From Fasciolopsis buskii (taxonomy: Eukaryota; Platyhelminthes; Trematoda; Plagiorchiida; Fasciolidae): a stretch of 64,000 bases of DNA. The stretch covers positions 1 to 64,000 of the forward strand of contig LUCM01005553.1 in NCBI GenBank assembly GCA_008360955.1, read 5' to 3'. A program made the position numbers and the translations under genes. Shown one piece after another: positions 49,735 through 62,469 of this stretch (position 1 is its first letter; each line of letters opens with the position of its first letter). Under the pieces are notes generated by a model. That model saw only the letters and a program-made list of their open reading frames with translations. It was not told where the DNA came from and made no database searches.

Positions 49735-50810
49735 TGTCTTGGGCGTGGGTCTGAGTAAGAGGGATATGACTGCTCCGCTTGACTGGATTCCGTTAGCCAA
49801 TCGGTTATGCACATTGAAATTTGGAATTCATTGCAGAGAAAACAATAAGCTACTAAATAAACGTAAATTATTTTCTGTTTCGCCTTACGCACCTGCGGAT
49901 TACGGCCAAGATGCAGTCAAGGGCACTTTCTGCCCAGACCTGCACGAACTCTTACAAAAAGTTAACTGGACATGCAAAGTGAATACTGCAATAACTCAGC
50001 GTTCGAGAGGTTCTTACTGTCTCGATTTCTGTTTTTTTAAAGACGGAGTGGGATCATTTGCTCTGTACTCTAGCCATCAATTTTTTCTTGGTAGTACGAT
50101 TTTCATGTTTGGATACTCTGTACCTCTCCTGGCGATTGTTCTTTTTGATTCAGCAATTGACCCAGATTGACCTTATTTTGTGAACCATTGACAGTTGGAC
50201 TGCACACAAAATTACATATAGTTCTGGGACACTCCCTTGGGTTCGGGCCACGCGTCAATATGTAACTAGTTATCCATGTGCTTCATTGGGTGCCCGGAAC
50301 GGTCGTGTCGATCATACTACGCGGGTCTGTCTGACTCTACCTATCTGAAGCACCTTGTTGAAAAGCTAGAATCGGCTCTTCCTGATAGCATCACCCAGTT
50401 CTAATCATTTACAACGAATAGCTTACCTTCTGCTGGCTTAGTGAACTTACCCGACCTATCGTGCCATGAGGCTGTTCCATTTCGTCCAAGACACCGGAGA
50501 TAGGACATTAGATGTGTGCGAAACGATCTACGAATTTGACGGTTCAACCATTCATAGCTTAACGGACCTCCACCATCAGTCTTTTCAGAGGCTACTGTGG
50601 TTGGAGCCCTATCGTCGTTTTCGACTGGCTCAATTCAGACGATAAACAATTAAATCCAGACCTTAGAATGTCACAAAATTCCTGGTTCTAATGGTTCTCT
50701 GTAAACGGAGGGTGAAGTGGGGCTTGTTCACCGGTGCCTTTTTGCGCTGAGTAGATCTATTATTTGTGCGGGGATCGGCTGTTGTCCCCATTTTTAAAAA
50801 GTGGAGCACA
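49735..50810 (+). mobile_element. RTE-like retrotransposon fragment (endonuclease to RT start)
   Basis: The + strand at 49772-49935 reads TAPLDWIPLANRLCTLKFG, then LFSVSPYAPADYGQDAVKG, the endonuclease core. At 50678-50707 it reads HKIPGSNGSL, and at 50779-50806 AVVPIFKKW, the start of the RT domain (usually KSPGPDGL and VVPIFKKG). The order is right and the spacing is near that of the 34 kb copy. Stops and frame changes abound. The fragment ends where a tRNA-like repeat begins at 50815. Confidence 0.75.
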
Positions 50811-50814
50811 ATGC

Positions 50815-50945
50815 CTGGCGGTGGTTAAGCGGATACGGACGTGGTGTTTGGACGTGAAGGTCGCGATTGGAATCCTCCCACCATCGGTCAATTTTCCCAC
50901 TTGGCAGACCTCTGTTGGCCGCGGCCCCCTTCCTGAGAAATGATG
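50815..50945 (+). repeat. tRNA-like sequence, probable second SINE type
   Basis: A box TGGTTAAGCGG is at 50822-50832 and a B box-like GATTGGAATCC at 50865-50875, a spacing typical of tRNA genes. No complete cloverleaf is apparent, and the downstream body does not match family S. Confidence 0.5.
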
Positions 50946-53900
50946 TACATTGCTATCTCATTAATGAAGGCACAAAAAGATAAAAGATCGGTTCAATCCT
51001 AGAAATATAAATTGAATCTACATAGCGTGAAAGTTGTTAACGTTTGTCGTTATTCTCTTGTTGCGGAAAACGTGCGAGTAACAGGCCTGGTTCATTACGG
51101 GTCACAGACCAGTCAACGAGACCTTCCGACGGCTGTTGGAGTGCCACTATGCACTCCAAAGGCCAACAATTGTTGGATTTTTCGACATTCTCACTGCTGA
51201 CTGCATTAAGAGGATTGTACTATGCCCTTGTTTGCTGAGAAAGTGTCTGAATAGTGCATTGTAACGGTGAAAAGGGAAGGTGTCCATTCTACTTCGTTCA
51301 TAAATCTACAATCGATTCTATCTCCCGGTCGCTATCTTCAGTTGCCACTAACCAGTGACAAAAGCTGTCGCGCGGACAAGCTCATTCACTAATCAAAAGC
51401 GAATAGTTTATATTGGCCTTCTATAATCAGCACTCACTGATCCATTCTTTTATTGATTGAGTTGGTCCGTCGTTATTCACTGACTTTCTCGAGGCGTTTT
51501 CGTTCAGATTATCGGTTGACGAAATCAATGTGCTGTTTCTCCGGAGTGTTGATCAGGCTGATAGATAAGCCGAACCACACTTCGTTACTCTTATAAAATG
51601 TATCAATCTTCAAGGGATTGTACCGTCGTAACCCATGTCAGATTGGGGCTTATAACCAGCTTTCGCCGCCTCCAATGGGGTATTACGGCATTCCCCTATA
51701 TCACCGTCCCTTTCTATCTCATATTTTGGGCCACGATGTACATTATTTTCTGGAATGGGGTTGAGACCGATGGAAGACTTCCAAGTTGGAAGTTGATGGG
51801 CGGTGAGGTTCTGCAGAACGTTTTGTGAAAGCGGATGGAGCAATGGCTTAGAGTATGGAGACACGCTAATCCTGTCGGGATAATATGCAATGGAACAGTG
51901 AAAAAACAGCTACGGGTTTGGCTTGTGATGGGCGGGTGCTACTACAGTACACTTTAGCAGGAACATAAACATAGGGTACTGACTAACGGCTAACGCTCTT
52001 CTCCGTCCTCAAGACCCTCAGACTAGATGCACTTAGCATAAACAGATTGATGCATTTGGGATAGCAATCAAGAACTGCGTTAAGAGCGAGTTCGTTAGTT
52101 GTTCTTTGCATTTAAGGTCGTCTTGTTTCTGTACGCTCAAGCTTCGCTACGGACAAAGTGTGTGCTGCACCACGGCATGCATGCGACGATTAAGAAAGGC
52201 AGATTGCAGATATCTACACTTTGGAAATTTTGGCTTTTTCATTCGATTGACGATTTCTTATAATGATTCCATGGAGCCTAAATTTGGCCTCCCTGAGGCT
52301 GTAGCATTTTTCCTTGGGTTTATCAAAGCTGCCAATCACGGCCGCTGTGAGTCGAAGGCTGTTGCATATTATTCAATCGGCGCGCTGATGTGCGCAGAAT
52401 CTTTTTCACTTTGACTTACCGACTTACAAATTCGACACAATTTCTGACGTGGCGCTCGTCGGGCCGATTTAGTGATGCCGGAAGGATAGACTAATACAAA
52501 CGTCAGTCGGCTGTCTTCGGTCGAGGCCCATCTGGATGACTCCTACACTAGATGACTGGTTGTGAACTCTATGTTCTAACTACCTTTTTTCTCCAATCCA
52601 ACCCATCCAAGACGTTCTAATCGACTAGGCGTCTACCAAGTTTGATTCCACCATGGATCCAGATTGAAGGAGACGATTAATTAGCCTGGAGAAATATTTG
52701 AAAATCTCCACTCCGATGAATTTTTTAGGTAGGGTGCACTTAGTTGGTATTTTAGCCTTCAGAAATTGGATCCTCTTTCCCTTAGTCTCTTGTTGTTGAC
52801 TCGTCCATGTTCCGTTTGTCGGTTTTTATTGGCACAACAGCTCGTTTATGGTCATCCTTCCTGAGGATATTGGTAGAACCTTGAGGTAAAGGTAAAACTG
52901 AAATGGCCTCGAAACTGTGACTTTGAAACCCGTGACGGAGAACCACACGTTATAGTGTTATGCAGTTGGAAACGGATGCGGTCGCAGTGTCAGTCAGTAT
53001 TTACACGTTTGTACTGGTATTCCCCCGTCTAAATAACCTACGAAACATAAATTGGCGCATATGTCTAGCTGTCAACCAGCAAAATTCCACAGCTGGCACG
53101 AAGTGAAATCGACGAACGAACCTATTTTTCTATTTGTCTACCAAATGCTGTTCGACTGTACCATTGCTTGTGCGCTCATCTGAACTGTGTAGTTCTTTAA
53201 ATTACGCGCGTTGGCGACAGGATGACGTTTTCACAGAAAAAAAACCCATACACAAGCACGCTCATGGGTATACGCTTGTTGCTATTGATTTCCACTCTCA
53301 CAGAATACCTGTCATGGCGGTCTTGAAAGGTTGACTTGTCCGGCCAAATGCTTCCTAAATCACCTAACCCTATCATATTTCTGTTTGGTAACCTATTCCT
53401 GTCCGTGTTTGGCTGTGATCCACAGTATAGTGAAGTTTCCGAGGTGAGTGGAAAACAGTTTGCCGGACTGTAATGGAATGTTTCGGGTTCCTCTGGATTG
53501 ATCAGTGCAGCCAACTCACAAATTTGTGACGAATGCGATATCCAGTCATTTGACGAAAACGAATTTATTTCATACAGGCGGTCAGTAAGCAATGTGATAA
53601 AACCTAGATTAACTTAAGGTCTGACCAAATGCCTTCTAAAACCTCCAGTTGAGGTTTGCAACTGTGGTCCGTGAAGGGGCCATAAACGGCAGTTACGTGT
53701 CGATATGCAAATCCTTCTTGAATGCGTCCCACATGTAATAAAACCGATCATAAGAGCTCAAAAGTTACTTAGCGCTGAAGATAATTTGCGCTTCAACGGC
53801 GATCGATGCTATTTCTCATTAATCGCAGCTGGTTTCTCACGTGGCCATCGATCAACATTGTCACCGATTTCGTTCTACGCCAGTTAATACATTATTTCAT

Positions 53901-56113
53901 GATTTTGCATAATCACTTAACATGCACGACCATTCGGAAATTCCACAACAATTACCAGCTAGTACAAACCAATTCCCACTTGCATCGTATGATTGTATAA
54001 TGCCGCCACGTTGTTCGTGAGTCAGGCCGGACTTGTTGGTTGCCTTTTTCGTTTTGATTGATTCGTCCATCAGTATGCACAATAGACCGCTATGCGCTTA
54101 CGAAATTATGTCGACCAACGGGTTGCGGATTATCTCGTGATCTTGAACGCATTGTTCAATCTACCGGTGGTCATTCTGTACGTCTGCTTTCCAGGAAAAT
54201 TGTACTAATTTTTTTCGGGAGTAGGAAAAGTTCCGGAGCGCTGTGCTAACCGTTCATAAATTACCGAGACGATTATAATTTGGAATGTTTTGCAAAGAGG
54301 ATGAAGGTTTGATTACTCAGAGAAGTTCGTGATTAGATTGTGCTCATTAGACCACTAGATGAATTCAATAACTCTCGTTCAGGAAGGTGTTTAAATTGCT
54401 CCAGCGAACGTGGTTTCGCGAATTTTTGCACACTTGTGTTTGGAAAGTTATTTCCGTCATTTTTGGGGTGTTAACCATGAATGTCACGAACTTTCATGTC
54501 CTATGCCTTGCCTTTCTATGCGCTATTACCCGTAAACGTGGTTAAGCAACCGCTGCCTGGTAATAGCTTTCAAAACACTGCACAAGCACGTGTGAACGCC
54601 TTTGCGTGCAACCCCGAGGGAATGTGAGATTTAGAGAAACTTGTAAAAACCTTATCACTGGATGCATTGCATATTTACGTACGAAATTGGCTAAATCTGT
54701 CTCACCTTTCCTTTTTTACTGTATTTCACAAGATGAGACTTGGTGTGATTTCATATTGAGGCTAGGCTTTTCTCTTTTGGATGTTAGCCATTAAGAAGTG
54801 CTCAAACTGATAAAAACGAAGCTTTGTTATAAGTATCGTTCCATTTCAGTAATGCCTAATAAATTGGGGAATGATGGAGTTCATAGCACTCGGTTACATG
54901 CGTCTCTCTTTTCCCCGCAGGCAATTTACAACTTGATAATTAGATATGATATGTCTTCCTCCGGTTGTGCTTTCCACTAAGTTAGACACTCCAGTGAGAT
55001 AGCAGAAGATGGAATATTTGCTTATTTCTAGTTAGCACCGTTCCTGTATTCCTCCATAATTGCGTTTCTTACGGAGTAAGTAGGTATGTTTCCTGGTGAC
55101 TTAGTTATTGCCTCGAGACTAACCCTCGACTTCAAGCGTAGCTAAGTTAATAGTTGTTAAACCCTTTCTGACCACTACCAAATGCATGCGCATGCAATTA
55201 ATCATGCTCTGCTCACTCTATCGCACTCCTTCACATACAGGTTCATTTCTATTTGGATATCAAGACTCACTTACTTTTCATAGTTTGTGGGTGAATCCGG
55301 TTTTACCGATATGGAGACTTGTTAGCAAAAGGAAATTCTCCACATAATATGTTCCCGATGGTCACGTATTCAACAGACCTCAAATTCTTTAGAATACAAT
55401 GCTGGCACGAGTGAGCCTTAATTTCGTACAATATGGAGACTTCCAGCACAACAGTTATTCCCATGTTCTGTTCATACTTGGATATATCGCTACTAGTGTA
55501 AGCCGATTTTGGCGCACATGGATTGATCGTGTTTTATGTGATTGGCTGAGTAGAAATGAGATAGAGTAGTCGGGCTGTGTAACAGCTAAATATGACAGAC
55601 CAACGCACCTGTATCGCGGGATCAGATTGAATGATTCGTGCTTCGCAGGCTGGTCGGTGGCCATCGAGCCATAGACATGGTGGCGTTAATGTCATGTCGT
55701 ACCATTATCGATTAATTCTACATTCTGGACCTTCTTGCACTTTCTTGAAATTTCTCGTATCCGTAACAACCGTTGAGTAGACGAAAGACAAAAAGACTGG
55801 GATCCAGAATATTTATTGTTGAGTAAATCTCTGCACGTGTTGTAAGATGAACTGAAAAATACTGGGAAAATCGTGCACTACAAACAGGCGCCTATTCTAG
55901 ATGTGATAATAAGTCGTGTAAATAACCAACGCTGGAGTCTAGCACAAGCAAGTTGTTAGAGTTACGACATTTCGGATGTTTTGCTGTAGTCCATTCGCTG
56001 ACTAAAATATGTCCACCGTTTTCAACTACAAGTCGAGCGGTTCGTTTGCATCACGATGAGTCATTTCCTTGTGATACTGTGCAAAGAGGATAACAAACGA
56101 CTGGCAAACTTAC
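50946..56113. other. Intergenic DNA, nothing firmly recognised
   Basis: Several frames of 60-130 codons occur on both strands (for example 53197-53592 on - and 52106-52414 on +) without motifs. A weak resemblance of 51900-51960 to the 5' region of the RTE-like element near 34.5 kb (a GTGATGGGCGGGTGCT block) was seen but is too short to call. Confidence 0.45.
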
Positions 56114-56266
56114 CTTGTGCACGGTCATCATCAAGGTCACTCGGAAGTGGTTCGCTCCGATGCAGAGGGTCAAGATTTAGGTCAAGCTGAGCTCCTAGGA
56201 ACATGTCAGTTCTTGGGTGGCGTCCCATTTTGAGCTGGAGCTGTCTTTGCGTAAAATCCGACGTCA
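56114..56266 (-). CDS. Probable internal coding exon of an unidentified minus-strand gene
   Basis: On the minus strand an acceptor (CTGCCTATACAG) precedes an open segment of 153 bp that ends in a consensus donor, GCACAAG/GTAAGT (GT at 56113-56112). Both borders are in phase 1, so the exon is symmetric: 51 codons. After the split codon it reads TSDFTQRQLQLKMGRHPRTD, then MFLGAQLDLNLDPLHRSEPL and PSDLDDDRAQ, a polar composition ending in an acidic run. I do not recognise the protein, and no partner exon was found on either side, so it may instead be a chance combination of splice-like sites around a short frame. Confidence 0.4.
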
Positions 56267-57359
56267 CTGTATAGGCAGTCAGCGGAATTGTTAAGAACTG
56301 CTACAATGTATTATGAATCAGGTTTTCACCTAGGAATTATTGATTAGATTTATAGCTGAATGAATGTTAGTGCTGTCTTGATAGAAACTCTAGTGTGACT
56401 GATCTACTATTGGATTATCTTTGCAAATGGTTCTAAGGTCGGCGTAATAACAAACTAATAATGGCCATCCTCGACCAAACAATGCGTCATGTGGGACACG
56501 TAGCAAACCTTGTTTCCGTCGGATTTAGAAAGAAAGCCTTCCATGTAAAATGTAGATAACAGTATTGCAAACTAACTGGATCATCCATTCACCGGTACAC
56601 AACCTAATTTATTAGTTCCAATGGATAACTGAATTGCTCCACGCGTTCTATTATGACAACTGGACAAAATCTGTCGGCAAATATGCTTGTTTTTTTCAAG
56701 CCCGATGCATTCAAGTTATTCTGGCCACTTTCATTTACGGAAAAATCTTGAAATTATCGGTGCAAACACCAACTAAGGACTAAGTTATTTTGATCCAATC
56801 AATCCACTTTTGATATTGTCAAGTATTCTGCACCGCAGTGTCAGCTGCCTTGATTTCACCTGAGGTTTTTAAATTACAAATGCATTTAGGTTTTAAAGCA
56901 AATAACATGAGATAGGACTGGATGATTAAAAACTATTTTCATTGTGGTTTCATCCCATATAGGGATTATTTGCCCACAGGGAATTTTCTGTACTGTCAAA
57001 TTTTACGGACAATTTCGTATTATAGTATGCATTGGCTCCCCATGCAGCGCCAATGCTTAACTCGACACTGAGAACCAAGGGGGAGAGCGGTTTTATTTGT
57101 TAAAAAAAATTGCTAAGTGTTGTTAAGGAAACATGCATCGTGCCCTCACTGGGCTCAAACTCAGGATGAACGGATTCCATGTGGACATCTTGATAGCAGT
57201 GCTGTTCAGCTGGTTCGCAGCGGTTCGCTTCATCTCAGCAGTAGGTTTTTTATTATCCTCGAGTTGACTTAACTTTCTGTTATGCTCTGCCATTACTGAA
57301 GTTTTTGCTGTCGCAGATGAAGGGTACAGTCTCATATACTAATACATTTGCTTCCAATT
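56267..57359. other. Non-coding stretch, nothing firmly recognised
   Basis: If the exon at 56114-56266 is real this is its upstream intron. A reversed B box-like GAGTTTGAGCCCAG near 57150-57165 may come from an old tRNA-derived repeat. Confidence 0.4.
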
Positions 57360-57590
57360 ACTTCATTATGGTCAGGAGCGGATGTCTCGGGCTCCGAGTT
57401 GGCTGCACTTTCTGAACTGCTCTCGAGATGCTTCTTTGTGAGCATCATGTTTCTCAAGTGGCCTCTGCTGAGGGGGTTTTACTCACTGCCTTCTATCGGC
57501 AAAGAAATTTTAAAAAAATGCGAAAACGAGAAGGACTACTCCTCCCGACCTTTGGTGGTCGATTTCTGGGTGGTGACTGAGATCTGATTT
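57360..57590 (+). repeat. Interspersed repeat family A, degraded 5' fragment
   Basis: ATGGTCAGGAGCGGATGTCT, GGGCTCCGAGTTGGC, CTCTCGAGATGCT, CTCAAGTGGCC and CACTGCCTTCT follow the order of the first 200 bp of the family A unit (GTCGGAGGTAGGTATCTTAG, GGCTCTGAGTTGGC and so on). Strongly diverged. Confidence 0.55.
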
Positions 57591-60500
57591 GAAATTAGCG
57601 AAGAACAGCGTATGATGGATACAGCTCTGTGCTCAGGAATGGACTAGAGAGAAGCGAAAAGAAAACTGATAAGTGAAAATTGCAGTTTACGAAGTCAGCC
57701 ATTCGGTTGTGAGTGGCGGTCATCAAGTAGGTGTCTAATATCCAAGATATCCTTTATTTGTGAAGCTCCTATTACACAGAGTCCTGCGCCTGCTCTGTCA
57801 TTTTGTTCAAGACATGCATAATGTTCGTTCGGCCCGGGAATTTTGTTGTGTGGATAACCGCACAGAAATCCCCGAGTGGAACTGATATCGGCGATTAGCA
57901 TCTAGCACTGACTGCACCGGATAGGTCGTTTTCATGTCCGTGCAACCACAGACTTGGAACTACCGAGACTGATAACCCATCAAGGTTTGATTTGAGTACA
58001 AAGTGATGAACTGCGGTGATTGACGGTCTTCGACCGATTGACGTCGTTGCTTATATCCTTGAATTTCAGTTACCGCACTTTCCATGAAATAATCCATCAA
58101 ATATACTCTAATAGATTTGTTAAGAAACATCTGAAACGTAAATTCAAAATCCGTAAAGGCGTTTGTGCACCAAAATCTCACATAAATATATAAACTGTTG
58201 AGTCAAAAGCTTCAACTATCATCGGACTCATTTTAATCAGTAGCAGAAGTTTTGCCAGACAGTGTTTGAACGTGATTGAGGAACGGTCGGCGTAAAATAA
58301 TTTCAAGTTTATTTGTTCAAAACAGTGAGTTGCAATACTATGAACAGCTAAAAAGTCAGATTGTGGCACTTTGACACTAATCGACGCATCAGTTGCAACT
58401 CGGTGGCCAAAGTCCAGTGATGCAGGAGGCGATTTTCACCCAAACACAAATGATCCAAGGTGAATTATCTACGGAAATTGTTATTCGAAAGCAATAAGCC
58501 TCGTAAATTCATATCAAAATCCTAAAGACAGAACTGATGATTAAATCGTTTTTCAGCAGGTTTCTACCATGGAAATGAACCGCTATTAGTGCTTTAATCA
58601 GTAGTCAAAGGCGAATCAAATTCTCATTGTTGGACATAGCGGAGAATTTCGATGGTGTCCAGATCCACTATCTTGCGGAAAAAATCAGTGTTTAAAGCCG
58701 TTTAAAAATCATTGGTGCTATTTCATTTTCGATTAACGTGATACATATTGGACCAGCAAACCAATTCCCAACCTGATGCAGGTGTAATATCGATTTTATT
58801 GTACATCTGATCTCACCCAGGGTTTCCCTGCTCCACGGCTTTCAGGGCCAGCAAATCATGATCGCCTGATCGGGTTGTATACATCTTTGTGTCTGTAACT
58901 GCACAAGTTTTGGGATATAACTTACCCAATTTTCGAAAAATAATGAAATCTAATTGAGTTATCTATTGATACTCGTAAGAAAAAGAATCATGACGGGAAA
59001 GCAAGAACTAATAATGTACACCTCACATTTTTATTAACAGATCCCATAGAGTATTACGCGATTTTAGCCAAGGATGTACACGGCTGAGGGCCTGAAGTCT
59101 GCTTATTTTCACTCATAAAAGTTATGCTCATTAAACAGAACATCCATCTGATGTCGAACTAACTTAGGGGATGAAAGATAAATGTTAATAACTTAGAAGT
59201 AAACTGTCATAAATCTTGAAACATCACCCATCATCCATAAAAGTTACAGATGTAATTTTCTTTGCTATATGATTGTTGCTGTTCCGAGTTATTCGAGTAT
59301 CGAATTATATTTCACGTTGTGGAATATATTCAACCATGGCCCTGGATCTGTTATATCTGATACAGGGCTCAGTTCGACTGTATAAATACAGCGAACGAAT
59401 TTGAATCCTTTGTTGACAGTGTGATTATATTACCGCCGGGAAGTTCCGGAAGGACCGAGCAAATGCGTTTAGTTTGTCAAAAATTCCCAGGATTGAATTT
59501 TTCTCATGAACTTGTTTCTTGTCGAACCTGACGAGATTTTAAAATGATGGGCAGGGCGATTTATTGTAGACTACGGTACTTGAAATGTGCGGGTAGTTAC
59601 ACGAATAACCGAGTGTTGATTTACGTTTGTTAGCGATGAACAATGACATACTGGATATTCTGTGTTTTGGACGGCCACGCCCTGTGCACGTTTATTCAAT
59701 CGGTCCTAGTTTATATATATTCCGTAACCAATAATATTTGTTAGAAAACTGGAAAGTCTGAGCGAATCTGTCAGCATAAATGCACCGCAGAAATAGTTTT
59801 CCCATGTGGATTAACTTCAGTCATTTAAGGCTGAGTTAATGCCATAATCTGACAGATCACGTGCTTTCCTGTCTGGCCGTCCGTAACAAAATTTTTAACT
59901 TAGTTTTATCGCCGAACACAGATTTGGTTTTGTTGTGAATACTGTTACTCCTGGGGGGTGAGGGATGAACGGAACTGAACCCCGACACGTTTGCACACGA
60001 TGGGACCAACCAAGGAACGTAGTTCCTTATCTCCCTAACCCCATATTTATTAGGTGGGTTTCATCAGAACTGTAGAGATGTATGGAAATGAAAATGTGCA
60101 TTAATAAAACAAATATTTCAGTTCACTGTGGCTTCGGTTTCAAGTGCACAAGTTGGGACACCGGTCTTCCTCTGTTACTTTCTGAGATCCCTTTCAATAG
60201 TGATACTTAATTCCTTAAGTTAAATAAAGAAATTGGATTAATATTGCTGATCAACTCCAGGAAGATGATAACTGGTTATTGTCAAGCGCTGATTGATGAA
60301 AATTAAAGACGTACACTGAGCTGACATTTTTTTTTCTACTCGGACTCATTTGTAAATAGCATTAGATGAGTGTGGGAATAGGACGGTTAATACCACGGGT
60401 TCCGGCATTTTGTCCCACCTTCCCTTTTGGTCATCTTGCGATACAGGGCCCATTCAGGGTCAGTCATGGAGACCTAACAATAACAGGTTTCAACGTGACG

Positions 60501-61786
60501 AGTGAGAGAATTGGTCGAATTGAATGCGTCTATCATCAAACACTCCTCCTTATATCTGCTATCCTCTCCTCAGTTTGGAAGCCAAGTGTTACAGCTCTGG
60601 AGGATAGCACCACAGCGCATGAGTGCCTTGATGCACCTTAGAAACCACACTGCCCTATCAGATGGATTATTCACCTCATGCTAAGCAGGGCACAAATGGC
60701 TTTGTTTAATTCGATCAATCCAGTAATTCGGGGTTCATCCAGCTTATAGTGAATGACCTGCAAAAAATTAATGAACACTACTGACGAAGCTAAATGTTTA
60801 CCATGACTCGCAACCTGAATTCCTCACGTTTGTTTACAAAATCATCGATTGTCACAACATGTGACCAAGGATTCTCCCGTCATATTAGCGTGTTATAACT
60901 TTTCCTATACAGTGCAATAACGTGTTCAGGCGGAATCGACGGGCATGACGAGATCAGCTACAGCCACGTGGTGCCAAGGCCACAATGAATAGCACACGTG
61001 ATCTTAGGTTTGATGTTTGACTTGGGGTGACTGTCGGTCATCACCTCAAACTAAACACATTAATGCGGAGGCGTCGGCTAGAATCTCAGAGAAGATTTTC
61101 TGACGTTGAACATGCAAAACAGTAATTTCTTGTTAAGAGGTACAAAAAAGAACCTACATTCATTGTGTCTTTCAATTTATTCGAGTGCAGGCTGGAAATG
61201 TGTAGCTTTCAGAGCAGAATACTGGCAACTACTGGTAGACTATAGTAAAATTATTTTTTTGTCCTGGGATCACCTGGAACAAACTGGAAGGGTTACACAG
61301 TTGTGGGACTCGGCTATCTGACAATGAGCATTGAAAAAGTGATTGATTAATGGAAATAAGGTTAAAATTCCTTGATAAAATTTGATCATGTTACCCTAAA
61401 AATTAGAGTCTTTTATTGCCACTTACAATGCTGTTTTCGGTAATTATACATTTCCATTCGACGGCTATCTGCTACTGTCACATTCGGAAATATGCACTTT
61501 AGTCCCAATGAAAATGGGTGTGTTGAACACACAGGAACACGTTCGGCTTTGTTCAGTTTGCACAACCTTTAATTTTACCCTGGTTTTGGTTCATACCTCG
61601 CAGCGGTGAAGAATACGAAAGATATTTTCCTAAAGATTAGAATCAGACAAAATATGGAAAAGCTGAAGCATATGAAATGAGTAGACAACACTACTTGCAA
61701 AATTCAATCGTGTTGTCTAAAGTTTCATGGATCCCGACTCAGTAATTTAACTCTTTCGACTCGGGGCAGTCCATTTGTTATGGTTT
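57591..61786. other. Intergenic DNA, nothing recognised
   Basis: AT-rich, with few frames above 60 codons. Frames at 57695-57901 (-), 57960-58181 (-) and 60366-60641 (+) have no recognised motif or splice support. Confidence 0.5.
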
Positions 61787-62150
61787 TCACACACTTTCAC
61801 CAGAACTTAAATGACCGCCTTGTACCATCTTCCAACCATTATCTGCCGCGGAGAAATGTGGGTACTGAGACAGTTTAACTACGGGCATAAGCAACACTAG
61901 TCCCAACGACCTTAATCTATTCGAATTCAGTGACGTTTCGGTAGACTGAGATTTACAAACTAGTACGCCTCGACTAACTACAGGGTTGCTAGTAGAATTC
62001 TCGCAGTGTGTTTTAGTAATGATACAGATATTCGGATGCTGAAACACCAACAATCTTTGCATATAATCTGGATTCAAGGACAATATTTCCAAGCGGAATA
62101 GCAGAACTGATTTTGCTGTTGCGGTGTAAACTCCGCCTTTGATCAATAAG
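61787..62150 (-). mobile_element. RTE-like retrotransposon C-terminal fragment
   Basis: The 119-codon minus-strand frame reads IKGGVYTATAKSVLLFRLEI, LLVFQHPNI, SNPVVSRGVLVC, LNSNRLRSLGLVLLMPVVKL and AADNGWKMVQGGHLSS. This follows the RTE tail pattern (LKGRVY.A.VRSVLLYG.E.W, then LHRLRWLGHVLRMP, then GWKK.RGGQ). The endonuclease and RT core are not adjacent on the right side. Confidence 0.7.
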
Positions 62151-62469
62151 CGGATGTCTCGTCAGCGCCGCAAGTACCTCGGATTTTTAAACGGCGATGG
62201 AGTCTTCTGTATACTCGAAGACATCCGATGTGTGACCACATGTTGCTCAGACCACAAAACGTATCTACTTTGCCCAAATCCTCTGGTACCGAATCAATAT
62301 TCAACGCTGTGGCACTCCAGTCCGGAACATTGGGTTGTGTTGTATTATACTTTACGGATTTTTGAGTACATAAACGTCACATTTCAGTCAAAATAATGAT
62401 GAAAATACAGTTTGACTAACCACACTGCAGAAGTAAAATAAAATGACCTTCTGAGCACCTAAGGAAGTT
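62151..62469. other. Short stretch between two retroelement remnants
   Basis: Nothing recognised. It may be the diverged upstream part of the RTE-like tail. Confidence 0.4.

Noticed and set aside
51598..51990. Possible reversed 5' region of an RTE-like element
   Set aside because: The match to the 34.5 kb region is limited to about 40 scattered bases.
57695..57901. 68-codon minus-strand frame with a GFLCGYPHNKIPGP stretch
   Set aside because: Slightly protein-like, but no family, no splice sites and no neighbouring exon.
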